Assembly: GCF_002072155.1 (NCBI RefSeq)
Contig: NZ_BDIY01000009.1
Span: 1-64,000, forward strand
Reading direction: 5' to 3'
Length of the DNA stretch: 64,000 nt
DNA from: Roseovarius sp. A-2
Lineage (GTDB): Bacteria; Pseudomonadota; Alphaproteobacteria; Rhodobacterales; Rhodobacteraceae
This document shows positions 43,864 to 53,016 of the stretch, in pieces. The notes beneath the pieces were generated by a model that was not told the origin of the DNA, made no database searches, and was given only the letters and a program-made list of their open reading frames with translations. Made by a program: the position numbers and the translations under genes. The stretch's first letter is position 1. Each line of letters starts with the position of its first letter.

Positions 43864-44754
43864 TCATCCTTCGGCCTCCCGCTGTTTCTGCTCGTTGCGC
43901 TGAAAGAGCACGATGGGGATGATCAGAATGAGCAAGAGCACCACCGCCACGGCACTCGCGACCGGCCAGTCGCGGTTGTTGAAGAACTCTTCCCACAACA
44001 CCTTGCCGATCATCAGCGTCTGCGACCCGCCCAGAAGCGACGGGATCACGAATTCGCCGATGGTCGGGATAAACACCAGAAAACAGCCGGCGATGATGCC
44101 GGTCTTGGACAGCGGCACGGTGATCAGCCAGAACGCCTTGACCCGCGAACAGCCCAGATCCTCGGCCGCCTCCAGCAGGGATCCGTCCATCCGCTCCAGC
44201 GCCGAATAGATCGGCAGGATCATGAAGGGCAGATAGGTGTAGACGATGCCGATATAGACCGCCACGGGCGTGTTGAGGATCGTCAGAGGCTCCGAAATCA
44301 GCCCCATGCCAAGCAAGAGCTGGTTCAGATAGCCCTCGGTCGACAGGATCCCCATCCACGAATAGACCCGGATCAGGAACGAGGTCCAAAACGGCAGGAT
44401 CACCAGCATCATCAGCGTGGGACGCCAGTGATCGGGCGCGTTGGCCATGCCATAGGCAATTGGATACCCCACCAGCAGCGTGCAGAACGTGGCGATGGAC
44501 GCGATCTTCAGCGACGAGAGATAGGCTTTCCAGTAAAGATCGTCCGTGGTCAAAAACACGAAATTCTCGAAATCGAGCCCAGCGAAAAAATTCCTGATCC
44601 CCTGCCAGCCCGCCGAGAAATCGAGCGTCGGCGTATAGGGGGGAATCGCCAGCGCGATATCCGACAATGATATCTTGAGCACGATGACGAACGGCACCAG
44701 AAACAGCGCCAGTAGCCAGAGATAGGGCAGAAGGATGAGCGTCGCGCGTCTCAT
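43864..44754 (-). CDS. Putrescine-type ABC transporter permease (PotH/PotB-like)
   Basis: A 296-aa permease with six predicted helices (first LILLPYLWLLALFLVPFVIV). The coupling motif is in LLEAAEDLGCSRVKAFWLIT. The start overlaps the ATPase stop by 4 bases. Belongs to the operon potF-potA/G-potH-potI-FAD oxidase on the minus strand. Confidence 0.93.
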   Translation of the reverse strand: MRRATLILLPYLWLLALFLVPFVIVLKISLSDIALAIPPYTPTLDFSAGWQGIRNFFAGLDFENFVFLTTDDLYWKAYLSSLKIASIATFCTLLVGYPIAYGMANAPDHWRPTLMMLVILPFWTSFLIRVYSWMGILSTEGYLNQLLLGMGLISEPLTILNTPVAVYIGIVYTYLPFMILPIYSALERMDGSLLEAAEDLGCSRVKAFWLITVPLSKTGIIAGCFLVFIPTIGEFVIPSLLGGSQTLMIGKVLWEEFFNNRDWPVASAVAVVLLLILIIPIVLFQRNEQKQREAEG

Positions 44755-46136
44755 TCGCTCAGCACCACACCGGCGGTCTCGCGGAAACTGATCCAGACCT
44801 CGTCTTCCCAGGTGATGTCACGTTGCGCGACACGGCGGGTGTTGGCCAACTGCGCCTTGACCATAAGGCCATTGGCCAATTCGACATGATAGGTCGACAG
44901 GTTGCCCAGATAGGCGATGTCGATCACCTTGCCCTTAAGGGCGTTCGCCGACTCCGGCCTGTCCTTGGAAATACCCAGCTTTTCAGGCCGCAGCGCCAAG
45001 GTCACGCGCTGCCCGGCCAACGCCGGATCACCATTGCTGACGATAAGCGGCGGCTGCCCCTCCGCCCAGTGAATGGTGATCCCGCCCGGAGCGATCACAT
45101 CAGGCCGCGACGCGGTCGCGGCTGCTTCGCTTTCCCCAGGTGTCGGCGGGGGCAATTGCTTGGGGGCGTCCTCGCGCGCGCCGAGAATGTATCTGAAGAG
45201 CTTGTCATGCAACCACTTGCCGCGCGCGTTGGGTTGCGGCACGCGGCGTTCAGATGCTGCGGCGGGGGCCTCGTGTTCCGACAGCTTGGCCGCCTCGGGC
45301 TCTGCCTGCTTGGCCGCCTCCGGCTCTGCGGGCGCGGTCTCCTGCGCACCCTTCCGCGCCTCCGCCACCCCGTCAATCAGGTTCACGTCGCCAATGAAAT
45401 CAGCCACATAGCGCGAGGCCGGAGCCTCGTAGATCACCTGCGGCGTGTCGGCCTGAATGATCTTGCCGTTGTCCATCACCGCGACACGGCTCGCCACCGT
45501 CATCGCCTCTTCCTGATCATGGGTGACGATCACGAATGTGGTGCCGGTCTTTTCCTGGATATCCATCAATTCGAACTGCGTCGCCTGCCGCAGCTTGGCG
45601 TCGAGTGCGCCCAGCGGCTCGTCCAGCAACAACAGCTTCGGCGCCTTGGCAAGACTTCGCGCCAGCGCCACCCGCTGCCGCTGCCCGCCGGAGATCTGAT
45701 GCGGCTTGCGGCGCGCGAATTGCTCCAGCCGCGTCAGCTTGAGCATTTCCTCCACCCGCGCGGCGATCTGGTCTTTTGATTTGCCGTCGCGCTTCAGGCC
45801 AAAGGCGATATTGTCCCACACCGACAGATGCGGAAACAGCGCGTAGGACTGGAACATCATGTTCACCGCCCGCTTGTTGGGTGGAAACGGCGCGATATCC
45901 TGCCCGCCCAGCAGGATCGTGCCCTCGGTCGGCGCCTCGAACCCCGCGAGCATCCGCATCATCGTCGTCTTGCCGCAGCCCGAGGGCCCCAACAACGCGA
46001 AGAACTCCTTTTCGTAGATGTCAAAGCTCTGATTGTCGATCGCTACGAATTCGCCGAACCGCTTGGTGACGTTCTTGAATTGTATCAGCGGCTTGGCGTT
46101 CGGATCGTTCCACGGCTCAAATGCGATTTGTGACAT
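44751..46136 (-). CDS. Putrescine-type ABC transporter ATPase with long Ala/Glu/Pro insertion
   Basis: PotA/PotG-type ATPase with Walker A GPSGCGKTT, signature ISGGQRQRVALARSL and Walker B LLLLDEPLGALD. At 461 aa it is about 90-100 residues longer than usual: between the ATPase core (to about residue 260) and the C-terminal TOBE domain (from about 345) lies a low-complexity stretch rich in Ala, Glu and Pro with the near repeat EPEAAKQ/EPEAAKL. The start at 46136 (MSQIAFEPWN) is preferred over a longer frame. The insertion keeps frame and spares all motifs, so the enzyme should work. Confidence 0.92.
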   Translation of the reverse strand: MSQIAFEPWNDPNAKPLIQFKNVTKRFGEFVAIDNQSFDIYEKEFFALLGPSGCGKTTMMRMLAGFEAPTEGTILLGGQDIAPFPPNKRAVNMMFQSYALFPHLSVWDNIAFGLKRDGKSKDQIAARVEEMLKLTRLEQFARRKPHQISGGQRQRVALARSLAKAPKLLLLDEPLGALDAKLRQATQFELMDIQEKTGTTFVIVTHDQEEAMTVASRVAVMDNGKIIQADTPQVIYEAPASRYVADFIGDVNLIDGVAEARKGAQETAPAEPEAAKQAEPEAAKLSEHEAPAAASERRVPQPNARGKWLHDKLFRYILGAREDAPKQLPPPTPGESEAAATASRPDVIAPGGITIHWAEGQPPLIVSNGDPALAGQRVTLALRPEKLGISKDRPESANALKGKVIDIAYLGNLSTYHVELANGLMVKAQLANTRRVAQRDITWEDEVWISFRETAGVVLSE

Positions 46137-46207
46137 GCCTGTCCCTGCCTGGCTTCCAAAAGACCCGCGCAAGGACTGGCCTTGCGCGGCTCGGTCATGT
46201 CACCCGA

Positions 46208-47302
46208 TCAGGTGCCGGACTTGATCTTGGTCCACAGACGGGTCACCGTCCGCTGCACCCGCGCATCATAGGGCGTTTTGATGTAGGTATTGTCGAGCGC
46301 CTCTTCCGAGGGATAAATCGCCGGATCGGTGATCACGTCCTCATTGAGATATTCCTGCGAGGCCTTGTTACCATTGGCGTAATAGACATAGTTCGACGCC
46401 GCGGCCATGTTCTGCGCATCCATGATGAAATTCAGGAACTTGTGCGCGCCGTCGGGATTGGGCGCATCAACCGGAATCGCCATCATGTCAAACCACATAA
46501 CAGCACCCTCCTTGGGGGCGTTGTAGGCGATCTCAACACCGTTATCGGCCTCATCGGCCCGGTCGCGCGCCTGCAACACGTCGCCCGACCAACCGATCGC
46601 AACACAGATATCACCATTGGCCAGCCCGTTGATATACTCCGAGCTGTGGAACTTCTGCACATAGGGACGGACCGACATCAAAAGCTCACCCGCCTTCTCC
46701 AGCTCGTCGGCGTCGGTGCTATTGGGATCAAAACCCAGATAGGTCAGCGCGGCAGGTATCACCTCGTCCGGCGCATCGAGGAAATGCACCCCGCATTCGG
46801 CCAGCTTTTCCATGTTCTCCGGCTCAAAGATCAGTGCAAGACTGTCGATCGGCGCATCCGCACCCAGGGCCTCCTCGACCTTGCCGGTGTTCACACCAAG
46901 CCCGGTCGTGCCCCACATGTAGTTGATCGCATAATCGCTGATCTTCACGTCGGACCCATAGCCTTTGAGGCGCTCTTTGATCACGTCCCACAGGTTGTCG
47001 GAGTTGGGCAACTTGTCATAGTCGAGCTTCTGGAACGCACCCGCCTGAATCTGCCGCAGCAGGAAACTGCCAGTTGGGACAACCACATCATATCCTGAGC
47101 CGCCTGCCAGCATCTTCGTCTCGAGCAATTCGTTGCTGTCGAACACGTCATAGGTCAGGTCAAGCCCGGTCTCCTCTTCGAACTGTGTCAACAGGTCCTC
47201 GTCGATATAGTCGGACCAGTTATAGACACGGACCTCCTGCGCAGAGGCGGCGGACGCCGCAAGCGCAAGCGTCGCAGTGGTGGTCAGCATGAGGTTTCGC
47301 AT
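46208..47302 (-). CDS. Putrescine-type ABC transporter substrate-binding protein (PotF-like)
   Basis: A 364-aa periplasmic protein with signal peptide (MRNLMLTTTATLALAASAASA) and the polyamine-binding start EVRVYNWSDYIDEDLLTQFE. Trp and acidic residues typical for cation binding occur in the SYIDED-like and YINYMWGTTGLGVN (here YAINYMWGTTGLGVN) regions. GGGAGAA precedes the ATG. First gene of the minus-strand operon, divergent from the GntR regulator. Confidence 0.93.
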   Translation of the reverse strand: MRNLMLTTTATLALAASAASAQEVRVYNWSDYIDEDLLTQFEEETGLDLTYDVFDSNELLETKMLAGGSGYDVVVPTGSFLLRQIQAGAFQKLDYDKLPNSDNLWDVIKERLKGYGSDVKISDYAINYMWGTTGLGVNTGKVEEALGADAPIDSLALIFEPENMEKLAECGVHFLDAPDEVIPAALTYLGFDPNSTDADELEKAGELLMSVRPYVQKFHSSEYINGLANGDICVAIGWSGDVLQARDRADEADNGVEIAYNAPKEGAVMWFDMMAIPVDAPNPDGAHKFLNFIMDAQNMAAASNYVYYANGNKASQEYLNEDVITDPAIYPSEEALDNTYIKTPYDARVQRTVTRLWTKIKSGT

Positions 47303-47360
47303 TATCTTCTCCCGTTGGTTTCGGCATGTTCTCTGCCTTGGCACGGATTTGATCAAAAAA

Positions 47361-47382
47361 TACCACGCCTGGCAATATGGTA
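47361..47382. promoter_or_regulatory. Inverted repeat between potF-like gene and gntR
   Basis: TACCA-N12-TGGTA lies in the 147-bp divergent region. GntR/FCD regulators often bind short inverted repeats between divergent targets, so it could be the operator for the neighbouring regulator. Only the repeat is seen, and short repeats arise by chance. Confidence 0.28.
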
Positions 47383-47449
47383 ATGTTTTCACGCAGTCGT
47401 TAAACTCGCAAGGTCAGAGATTGAGAGCAGTGATCGGGGTACCCCCTCC

Positions 47450-48145
47450 ATGCCTAAAGCCGCACAGAAATTCAGCACCACCACCAACCCAGAACCGCGC
47501 ATGCCGGCGCATGAGTTGATCTATCGGCAGTTGCGTGCGCTGGTGCTTTTCGGTGATCTTGCACCCGGGCAGGCAGTGACCATCCAGGGGCTCAGCGAGC
47601 GGCTCGGAGCGGGCATGACCCCGGTGCGCGAGGCGATCCGCCGTCTCATCTCGGGCGGCGCGCTGGAATTCCAGGGCAACAGACGGGTCAGCGTGCCGCT
47701 TCTGACACCAGACAATATCAGCGAATTGATCGTTGCACGTCAATGGCTTGACCCTCACCTGACGGCCCGCGCCACCGAGTGCGCATCGCACGAGGACCTG
47801 GCCCGACTGACAACTCTCGACAACGAATTGGATCAGGCCATCGCGCTGGGCGATCTGCGCGCCTATCTCGAACTTAACTACCGCTTTCACACACGGATCT
47901 ACGAGTTGGCAGGGGCCCCAATCCTCGCCGATGTGGCGGATGGGCTTTGGCTGCGATTCGGCCCCTCGCTGCGCGTGGTCTGCGGGCGCATGGGAACGCA
48001 GAACCTGCCGGACAAGCACAAGGACATGCTCGCCGCGATGCACGCGGGCGATGCCGAGGCCGCCGCGCGCGCAATCCGCGAGGACGTGACACAGGGAATG
48101 GAGCAGGTGCGCCAATCCATCGCCCCTCAGGGCCGCGCGTACTGA
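47450..48145 (+). CDS. GntR-family (FadR/FCD type) regulator
   Basis: A 231-aa repressor with an N-terminal winged helix (VTIQGLSERLGAGMTPVREA) and a helical FCD ligand domain (about 90-215) that includes the metal-binding-type His residues in YRFHTRIYELAG and HKDMLAAMHAGD. It lies between the putrescine transporter operon (divergent) and a SpuC-like aminotransferase gene (88 bp downstream), so it probably controls polyamine uptake and breakdown. Effector is unknown. Confidence 0.88.
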   Translation: MPKAAQKFSTTTNPEPRMPAHELIYRQLRALVLFGDLAPGQAVTIQGLSERLGAGMTPVREAIRRLISGGALEFQGNRRVSVPLLTPDNISELIVARQWLDPHLTARATECASHEDLARLTTLDNELDQAIALGDLRAYLELNYRFHTRIYELAGAPILADVADGLWLRFGPSLRVVCGRMGTQNLPDKHKDMLAAMHAGDAEAAARAIREDVTQGMEQVRQSIAPQGRAY

Positions 48146-48232
48146 TTCGATTGACAGCGGAAAATTTGATCATATTCTTGGGAAAACGCCCGCGCCTCTG
48201 CGTCGGGCCAGTCATTCGCGAGAGGTACTGCC

Positions 48233-49630
48233 ATGAGCACGATCACCAACCACATGCCCACAGCCGAGCTTCAGGCGCTGGATGCCGCGCATCACATGCA
48301 CCCCTTCACCCATGGCGACGAACTCAGGACCAAGGGCGCGCGTATTATCACTCGCGCCCGTGGCGTCACCCTGACCGACAGCGAGGGTAACGAAATCCTC
48401 GATGCGATGGGCGGGCTCTGGTGCGTCAATATCGGCTACGGACGCGAGGAACTGGCCGATGTCGCCGCCCGCCAGATGCGCGAACTGCCCTATTACAACA
48501 CTTTCTTCCAGACCAGCCACGTGCCCGCCATCGCCCTCTCGGCCAAGCTCGCGGAACTGGCGCCGGGCGATCTCAACCACATCTTCTACGCCGGGTCGGG
48601 ATCCGAGGCGAACGACACCAATATCCGCATGGTACGCACCTATTGGGCCGAGATGGGCGAGCCCGAGCGCACCGTGATCATCAGCCGCAAGAACGCCTAT
48701 CACGGCTCCTCGGTCGGCAGCGGCAGCCTCGGCGGCATGACCGGCATGCACGCGCAGGGCGGCATGCCGATTCCCGACATTCACTATATCGACCAGCCCA
48801 ACTGGTATGCCGAAGGCGACGACACCGACCCCGATGAATTCGGTCTGGAACGCGCCCGCCAGCTTGAGGCCAGGATCGAGGAGTTGGGCGCGCACCGCGT
48901 CGCGGCCTTCATCGCCGAGCCGGTGCAGGGCGCGGGCGGCGTGATCGTGCCGCCCGACAGCTACTGGCCGGAAATCCAGCGGATTTGCGACAAATACGGC
49001 ATCCTTCTCATCGCCGACGAGGTGATCTGCGGATTCGGTCGCACCGGCAACTGGTTCGGCAGCCAGACCTTCGCGATCCGCCCCGACATCATGACCATCG
49101 CCAAGGGGCTTAGCTCAGGCTATGCGCCCATCGGCGGCTCGATCGTCTCGGACAAGGTGGCGCAGGTGATGAACGCTTGCGAATTCAACCACGGCTACAC
49201 CTATTCCGGGCATCCGGTATCCTGCGCCGTGGCGCTGGAAAACCTGCGCATCCTCGAAGAGGAAAAGATCGTCGAGCGCGTGGCAAAAGACACCGGTCCC
49301 TACTTGCAGGAAAAATGGCGCGGCCTTGCCGAACACCCGCTAGTAGGCGAGGCGCAGATCGTCGGCATGATGGGCTCCATCGCGCTCACCCCGCACAAGG
49401 ACAGCCGGGCCAAGTTCGCCTCGGAGCCGGGCACCGCCGGGTATATCTGCCGCGAACGCTGTTTCGCCAACAATCTGGTGATGCGCCATGTCGGCGACCG
49501 GATGATCATCTCGCCGCCGCTGGTGATTTCCAAGTCCGAGATCGACACGCTGATCGAGCGCGCATGGCAATCGCTCGACGAGGCCGAGCGCCAGATCCGG
49601 GCCGAGGGATTGATGCAAGCGGCGACGTGA
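48233..49630 (+). CDS. Putrescine-pyruvate-type aminotransferase (SpuC-like, class III)
   Basis: A 465-aa omega-aminotransferase. It shows YAGSGSEANDTNIRMVRTYW, NAYHGSSVGSGSLGGM, the PLP-binding Asp in LLIADEVICGFGRTG and the Schiff-base Lys in IMTIAKGLSSGYAPIGG. These features match polyamine-pyruvate aminotransferases. Together with the GntR regulator and the divergent PotFGHI-like operon and PuuB-like oxidase it suggests putrescine use, but beta-alanine or another amine cannot be excluded. Confidence 0.87.
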   Translation: MSTITNHMPTAELQALDAAHHMHPFTHGDELRTKGARIITRARGVTLTDSEGNEILDAMGGLWCVNIGYGREELADVAARQMRELPYYNTFFQTSHVPAIALSAKLAELAPGDLNHIFYAGSGSEANDTNIRMVRTYWAEMGEPERTVIISRKNAYHGSSVGSGSLGGMTGMHAQGGMPIPDIHYIDQPNWYAEGDDTDPDEFGLERARQLEARIEELGAHRVAAFIAEPVQGAGGVIVPPDSYWPEIQRICDKYGILLIADEVICGFGRTGNWFGSQTFAIRPDIMTIAKGLSSGYAPIGGSIVSDKVAQVMNACEFNHGYTYSGHPVSCAVALENLRILEEEKIVERVAKDTGPYLQEKWRGLAEHPLVGEAQIVGMMGSIALTPHKDSRAKFASEPGTAGYICRERCFANNLVMRHVGDRMIISPPLVISKSEIDTLIERAWQSLDEAERQIRAEGLMQAAT

Positions 49631-49685
49631 GGGGCCAGCCCCTCACACTCCCCGGAGTATGTCCGGAACAATGAAGCCAGGGGTT

Positions 49686-50870
49686 TCAGTCTTTCACATA
49701 CATCTTGCGAGGGCGGTTGCAGAAGGTTTCCGCCGGTCCGCTCTCCTTGATGAGGATCGACTCGGTGATTTCCAACCCCCAGTCGGACATCCACAGCCCC
49801 GGCATGAAGTGAAAGGTCATGCCCGGTTCCAGAACGCTCTCGTCCTCGGCGCGCAAGCTGATGGTGCGCTCACCCCAGTCGGGCGGATAGCTGAGCCCGA
49901 TGGGATAGCCGCAGCGCGCACCGCGCTCGATGCCCGCGCGTTCCAGCGGGGCGGCCAGCGCATTGGCCACATCACAGGCACGATTGCCGGCCTTTGCGGC
50001 CTCGAGCCCGGCCTCCAGCCCCTCGACCAGCGCATTTTCCGCGTCGAGCAGGAACTGCGGCGGCTTGCCGAGGAAAAGCGTCCGGCAGAGCGGCGCGTGA
50101 TAGCGACGGTAGCAGCCTGAAATCTCGAAGAAGGTCGCCTCGCCGGTGGCAAACTCACGCCCGTCCCATGTCAGGTGTGGGGCGGCAGCGTCTGAGCCCG
50201 ACGGCAACAGCGGTACGATCGCCGGATAATCGCCCCACGCGCCCTCGACGCCGCGGATCGCGTCACGGAAAATCTCGGCGACGATTTCGTTCTTGGCAAC
50301 CCCCGGCTCGACCCGCTCGAACAGGCCATCGGTGATCTTTTCCGAGATCGCGGCGGCCTTGCGAATGAAGGTCAGTTCCTCGTCCGATTTCACCCCGCGC
50401 TGCCAGTTCACAAGGCTTGTCACATCGAGAAACGTCGCACCGGGCAGCTCCTCGCGCAGGGTCTGCATGGCCTTGGCGGAGAAATAGTAATTGTCCATCT
50501 CGACGCCGATCCGCTTGTCCGCCAGCCCCATGCCGGTCAGGCGTTCTGCCAAATCCTGCATCGGATGGCGGTCGGTGGATTGCACGTAGTTGTCGGGATA
50601 CCCGATCACCCGGTCATCGGTCATCCAGACCGTGCGCACGCCGCCATTGGCATCCTGATTGCGGCCCCACCAGATCGGATCTGCATCGGGAAAGACCAGC
50701 ACGCCCTGATGCACATAGAAGGACCATCCGTCATAGCCGGTCAGCCAATGTTGGTTCGAGGGATCAGTGACGAAGATCACGTCGAGATCGCGCGCGGCCA
50801 TGGCGGCGCGGGTTTTCTCGAGGCGGCGCTGATATTCCTGGTCAGAGAAGGGAAGGTCTTTTTCGATCAT
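49686..50870 (-). CDS. doeA: Ectoine hydrolase-like M24 protein DoeA/EutD
   Basis: A creatinase/M24-fold enzyme of 394 aa. Segments such as VTDPSNQHWLTGYDGWSFYV, DNYVQSTDRHPM, SGCYRRYHAPLCRTLFLGKP and GYPIGLSYPPDWGERTISLR match DoeA/EutD, which opens the ectoine ring to N-acetyl-diaminobutyrate. The ligands of metal-dependent M24 peptidases are not conserved, as in DoeA. The start at 50870 (MIEKDLPFSD) is used; longer frames run into eutB. It is divergent from eutB-eutC, while classical clusters have it in the same direction. The acetyl-removing partner DoeB/EutE is not found nearby. Confidence 0.85.
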   Translation of the reverse strand: MIEKDLPFSDQEYQRRLEKTRAAMAARDLDVIFVTDPSNQHWLTGYDGWSFYVHQGVLVFPDADPIWWGRNQDANGGVRTVWMTDDRVIGYPDNYVQSTDRHPMQDLAERLTGMGLADKRIGVEMDNYYFSAKAMQTLREELPGATFLDVTSLVNWQRGVKSDEELTFIRKAAAISEKITDGLFERVEPGVAKNEIVAEIFRDAIRGVEGAWGDYPAIVPLLPSGSDAAAPHLTWDGREFATGEATFFEISGCYRRYHAPLCRTLFLGKPPQFLLDAENALVEGLEAGLEAAKAGNRACDVANALAAPLERAGIERGARCGYPIGLSYPPDWGERTISLRAEDESVLEPGMTFHFMPGLWMSDWGLEITESILIKESGPAETFCNRPRKMYVKD

Positions 50871-51035
50871 TGCAGGGCCCGTCGGTTGGATATTCGGCTC
50901 GGTTAAGAGGTTTTTAGCCGGGCTGCCCCAAGAAATACGCCACTGCATGTCGTTTTCAGGCCATGTGATGACGCAGAGTTGACGGTAGGCTGCACCGCGC
51001 GCAGATTGCGCACAAATTGCTAAAAGGAGACAGCG

Positions 51036-52037
51036 ATGCGCCCGGTTCTGGCCGATGTTCACGCCGCCGCAAAGGTGATCGCCGGGGTGGCCGATGCCAC
51101 GCCGCTGGTGCCGTCGCCGCATATGAGCGCGATTTGCGGCCATGATTTCCTGCTCAAACTGGAGAACATGCAGCCCATCGGCGCGTTCAAGCTGCGTGGG
51201 GCGTTGACTGCCGTGGCCGGGGTGCACGAGGCTGCGGGCGTCACCTGCTGCTCCACCGGCAATCACGGGCGCGGCGTGGCATACGCGGCCCGAGAGAGGG
51301 GCATTCGCGCCGTCATCTGCATGTCGGAACTGGTACCGCAGGCCAAGGTCGACGGCATCCGTGCCCTGGGGGCCGAGGTCTGCATCATCGGGCGCAGTCA
51401 GGACGCGGCGCAGGCCGAGGCCGAGCGGCTGGTGGCCGAGGAGGGGCTGACGGAAATCTCGCCTTTCGATGACCCGAAGGTGATCGCGGGCCAGGGCACT
51501 ATCGGGCTGGAGATCATGGCCGCCCGGCCTGATATCGAGGTTCTTCTGGTGCCTCTCTCGGGCGGCGGGCTGGCGGCGGGCGTGGCGATGGCCGCGAAGG
51601 CAATCAAGCCGTCGCTCCGCGTGGTGGGCATCAGCATGGACCGGGGGGCCGCGATGCACGAGAGCCTGCGCGCGGGCCACCCCGTCGAGGTCGAGGAGGT
51701 GGCGAGCCTCGCCGATTCTCTCGGTGGGGGCATCGGCATGCAGAACCGGCTGAGCTTTCCAATGTGCCGCGATCTGCTGGACGAGGTTGTGCTCGTCACC
51801 GAGGATGAAATCTACCACGCCATGCAGGTGCTCTATTACGAGGATCGGATCGTGGCCGAGGGGGCCTGCGTGGTGGGGCTGGCGGCGGTGCTGTCGGGCA
51901 AGCTGAGCGTGGGTGCCCCGACCGCCACCATCATCACCGGCCGCAATCTGGATATGGAGATGTTCACCCGGGTCATCACCGGGCAGGACGTGAAACTGGG
52001 CGACATGGTGATCGAGGGCAAAGCATATGGCACATGA
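51036..52037 (+). CDS. eutB: Threonine-dehydratase-like PLP enzyme EutB
   Basis: A 333-aa fold-type II PLP enzyme. The Schiff-base Lys52 lies in GAFKLRGA, the phosphate loop in SGGGLAAGVAMAA and the substrate loop in CCSTGNHGRGVAYAARERG. In ectoine clusters EutB is thought to remove the hydroxyl group of hydroxyectoine-derived intermediates. AAGGAG precedes the ATG. It overlaps eutC by 11 bases. A plain threonine/serine dehydratase role is the alternative, but the context favours EutB. Confidence 0.85.
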   Translation: MRPVLADVHAAAKVIAGVADATPLVPSPHMSAICGHDFLLKLENMQPIGAFKLRGALTAVAGVHEAAGVTCCSTGNHGRGVAYAARERGIRAVICMSELVPQAKVDGIRALGAEVCIIGRSQDAAQAEAERLVAEEGLTEISPFDDPKVIAGQGTIGLEIMAARPDIEVLLVPLSGGGLAAGVAMAAKAIKPSLRVVGISMDRGAAMHESLRAGHPVEVEEVASLADSLGGGIGMQNRLSFPMCRDLLDEVVLVTEDEIYHAMQVLYYEDRIVAEGACVVGLAAVLSGKLSVGAPTATIITGRNLDMEMFTRVITGQDVKLGDMVIEGKAYGT

Positions 52038-53016
52038 CATCCGGATCGTGACCGAGGCGGAATTGCGCACCGCTGTGACGCTCGACCGCGACACCGTGAA
52101 GGTGATCGAACAGGCGTTCGGTGCGCTCTCGGATGGCGGGGTGGTAATGCCGCCGGTGATGTCGATGGACCTCGCCGAGGCGCATGGCGAGGTGGATGTG
52201 AAATCCGCCTATATCCCGGGATTCGACGGGTTCGCAATCAAGGTCAGCCCCGGATTTTTTGACAATCCCAAGCTGGGCCTGCCCAGTCTCAACGGGTTGA
52301 TGATCCTGTTCTCGGCCAAAACCGGGCTGGTCGAGGCGGTGTTTCTCGACAACGGCTACCTGACCGATCTGCGGACCGCAGCGGCCGGGGCTGTCGCGGC
52401 ACAATACCTCGCCCCCGAGACGGTGCAGACGGCAGGCGTGATCGGCACCGGCGTGCAGGCCCGGCTTCAGGCGCGGGCGGCCTGTCTGGTGCGGCCCTTT
52501 GAGCGGCTGCTGATCTGGGGGCGGGACGCAGAAAAGGCGCGTGCGTGTGCCGGTGACTTGTCCGATCTGAATTGCGATATTCAGGTGGTCGACACCCCCG
52601 CCCATCTGGTGCGCGATAGCCAATTGGTGATCACCACCACCCCCGCCAAGGCGCCGGTGATCAAGGCTGAGTGGCTGCACCCCGAATTGCACATCACCGC
52701 GATGGGGTCGGATCAGGCCGGCAAGAACGAGATCGACCCGCAGGCGCTGGTGCAGGCCGATCTCTACGTCGCCGACCGCGCCCCGCAGGCGCAATCGCTG
52801 GGCGAATTGCGCGCCGCATTGGAGGCCGGGCTCTGGGCCGGGGATAGTCCGGTCGAACTGGGCGATGTGATCCGGCATCGCGCGCGCGGGCGGCGTCACG
52901 CATCCGAGGTCACGATCTGCGACCTCACCGGCACCGGCGCGCAGGACACGGCGATCGCCACCCATGTCATGGCACGCCTCGCGGGCCGTGAGGTGGGCAC
53001 GGTGATCCATACATGA
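52027..53016 (+). CDS. eutC: Ornithine-cyclodeaminase-like protein EutC
   Basis: A 329-aa member of the ornithine cyclodeaminase/mu-crystallin family with the nucleotide-binding region VIGTGVQARLQARAA and the N-terminal VDVKSAYIPGFDGFAIKVS substrate loop. In hydroxyectoine catabolism EutC is proposed to act with EutB as an imine/enamine reductase-type step. It overlaps eutB by 11 bases and the nitrilase gene by 4, so one transcript is likely. Confidence 0.86.
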   Translation: MAHDIRIVTEAELRTAVTLDRDTVKVIEQAFGALSDGGVVMPPVMSMDLAEAHGEVDVKSAYIPGFDGFAIKVSPGFFDNPKLGLPSLNGLMILFSAKTGLVEAVFLDNGYLTDLRTAAAGAVAAQYLAPETVQTAGVIGTGVQARLQARAACLVRPFERLLIWGRDAEKARACAGDLSDLNCDIQVVDTPAHLVRDSQLVITTTPAKAPVIKAEWLHPELHITAMGSDQAGKNEIDPQALVQADLYVADRAPQAQSLGELRAALEAGLWAGDSPVELGDVIRHRARGRRHASEVTICDLTGTGAQDTAIATHVMARLAGREVGTVIHT

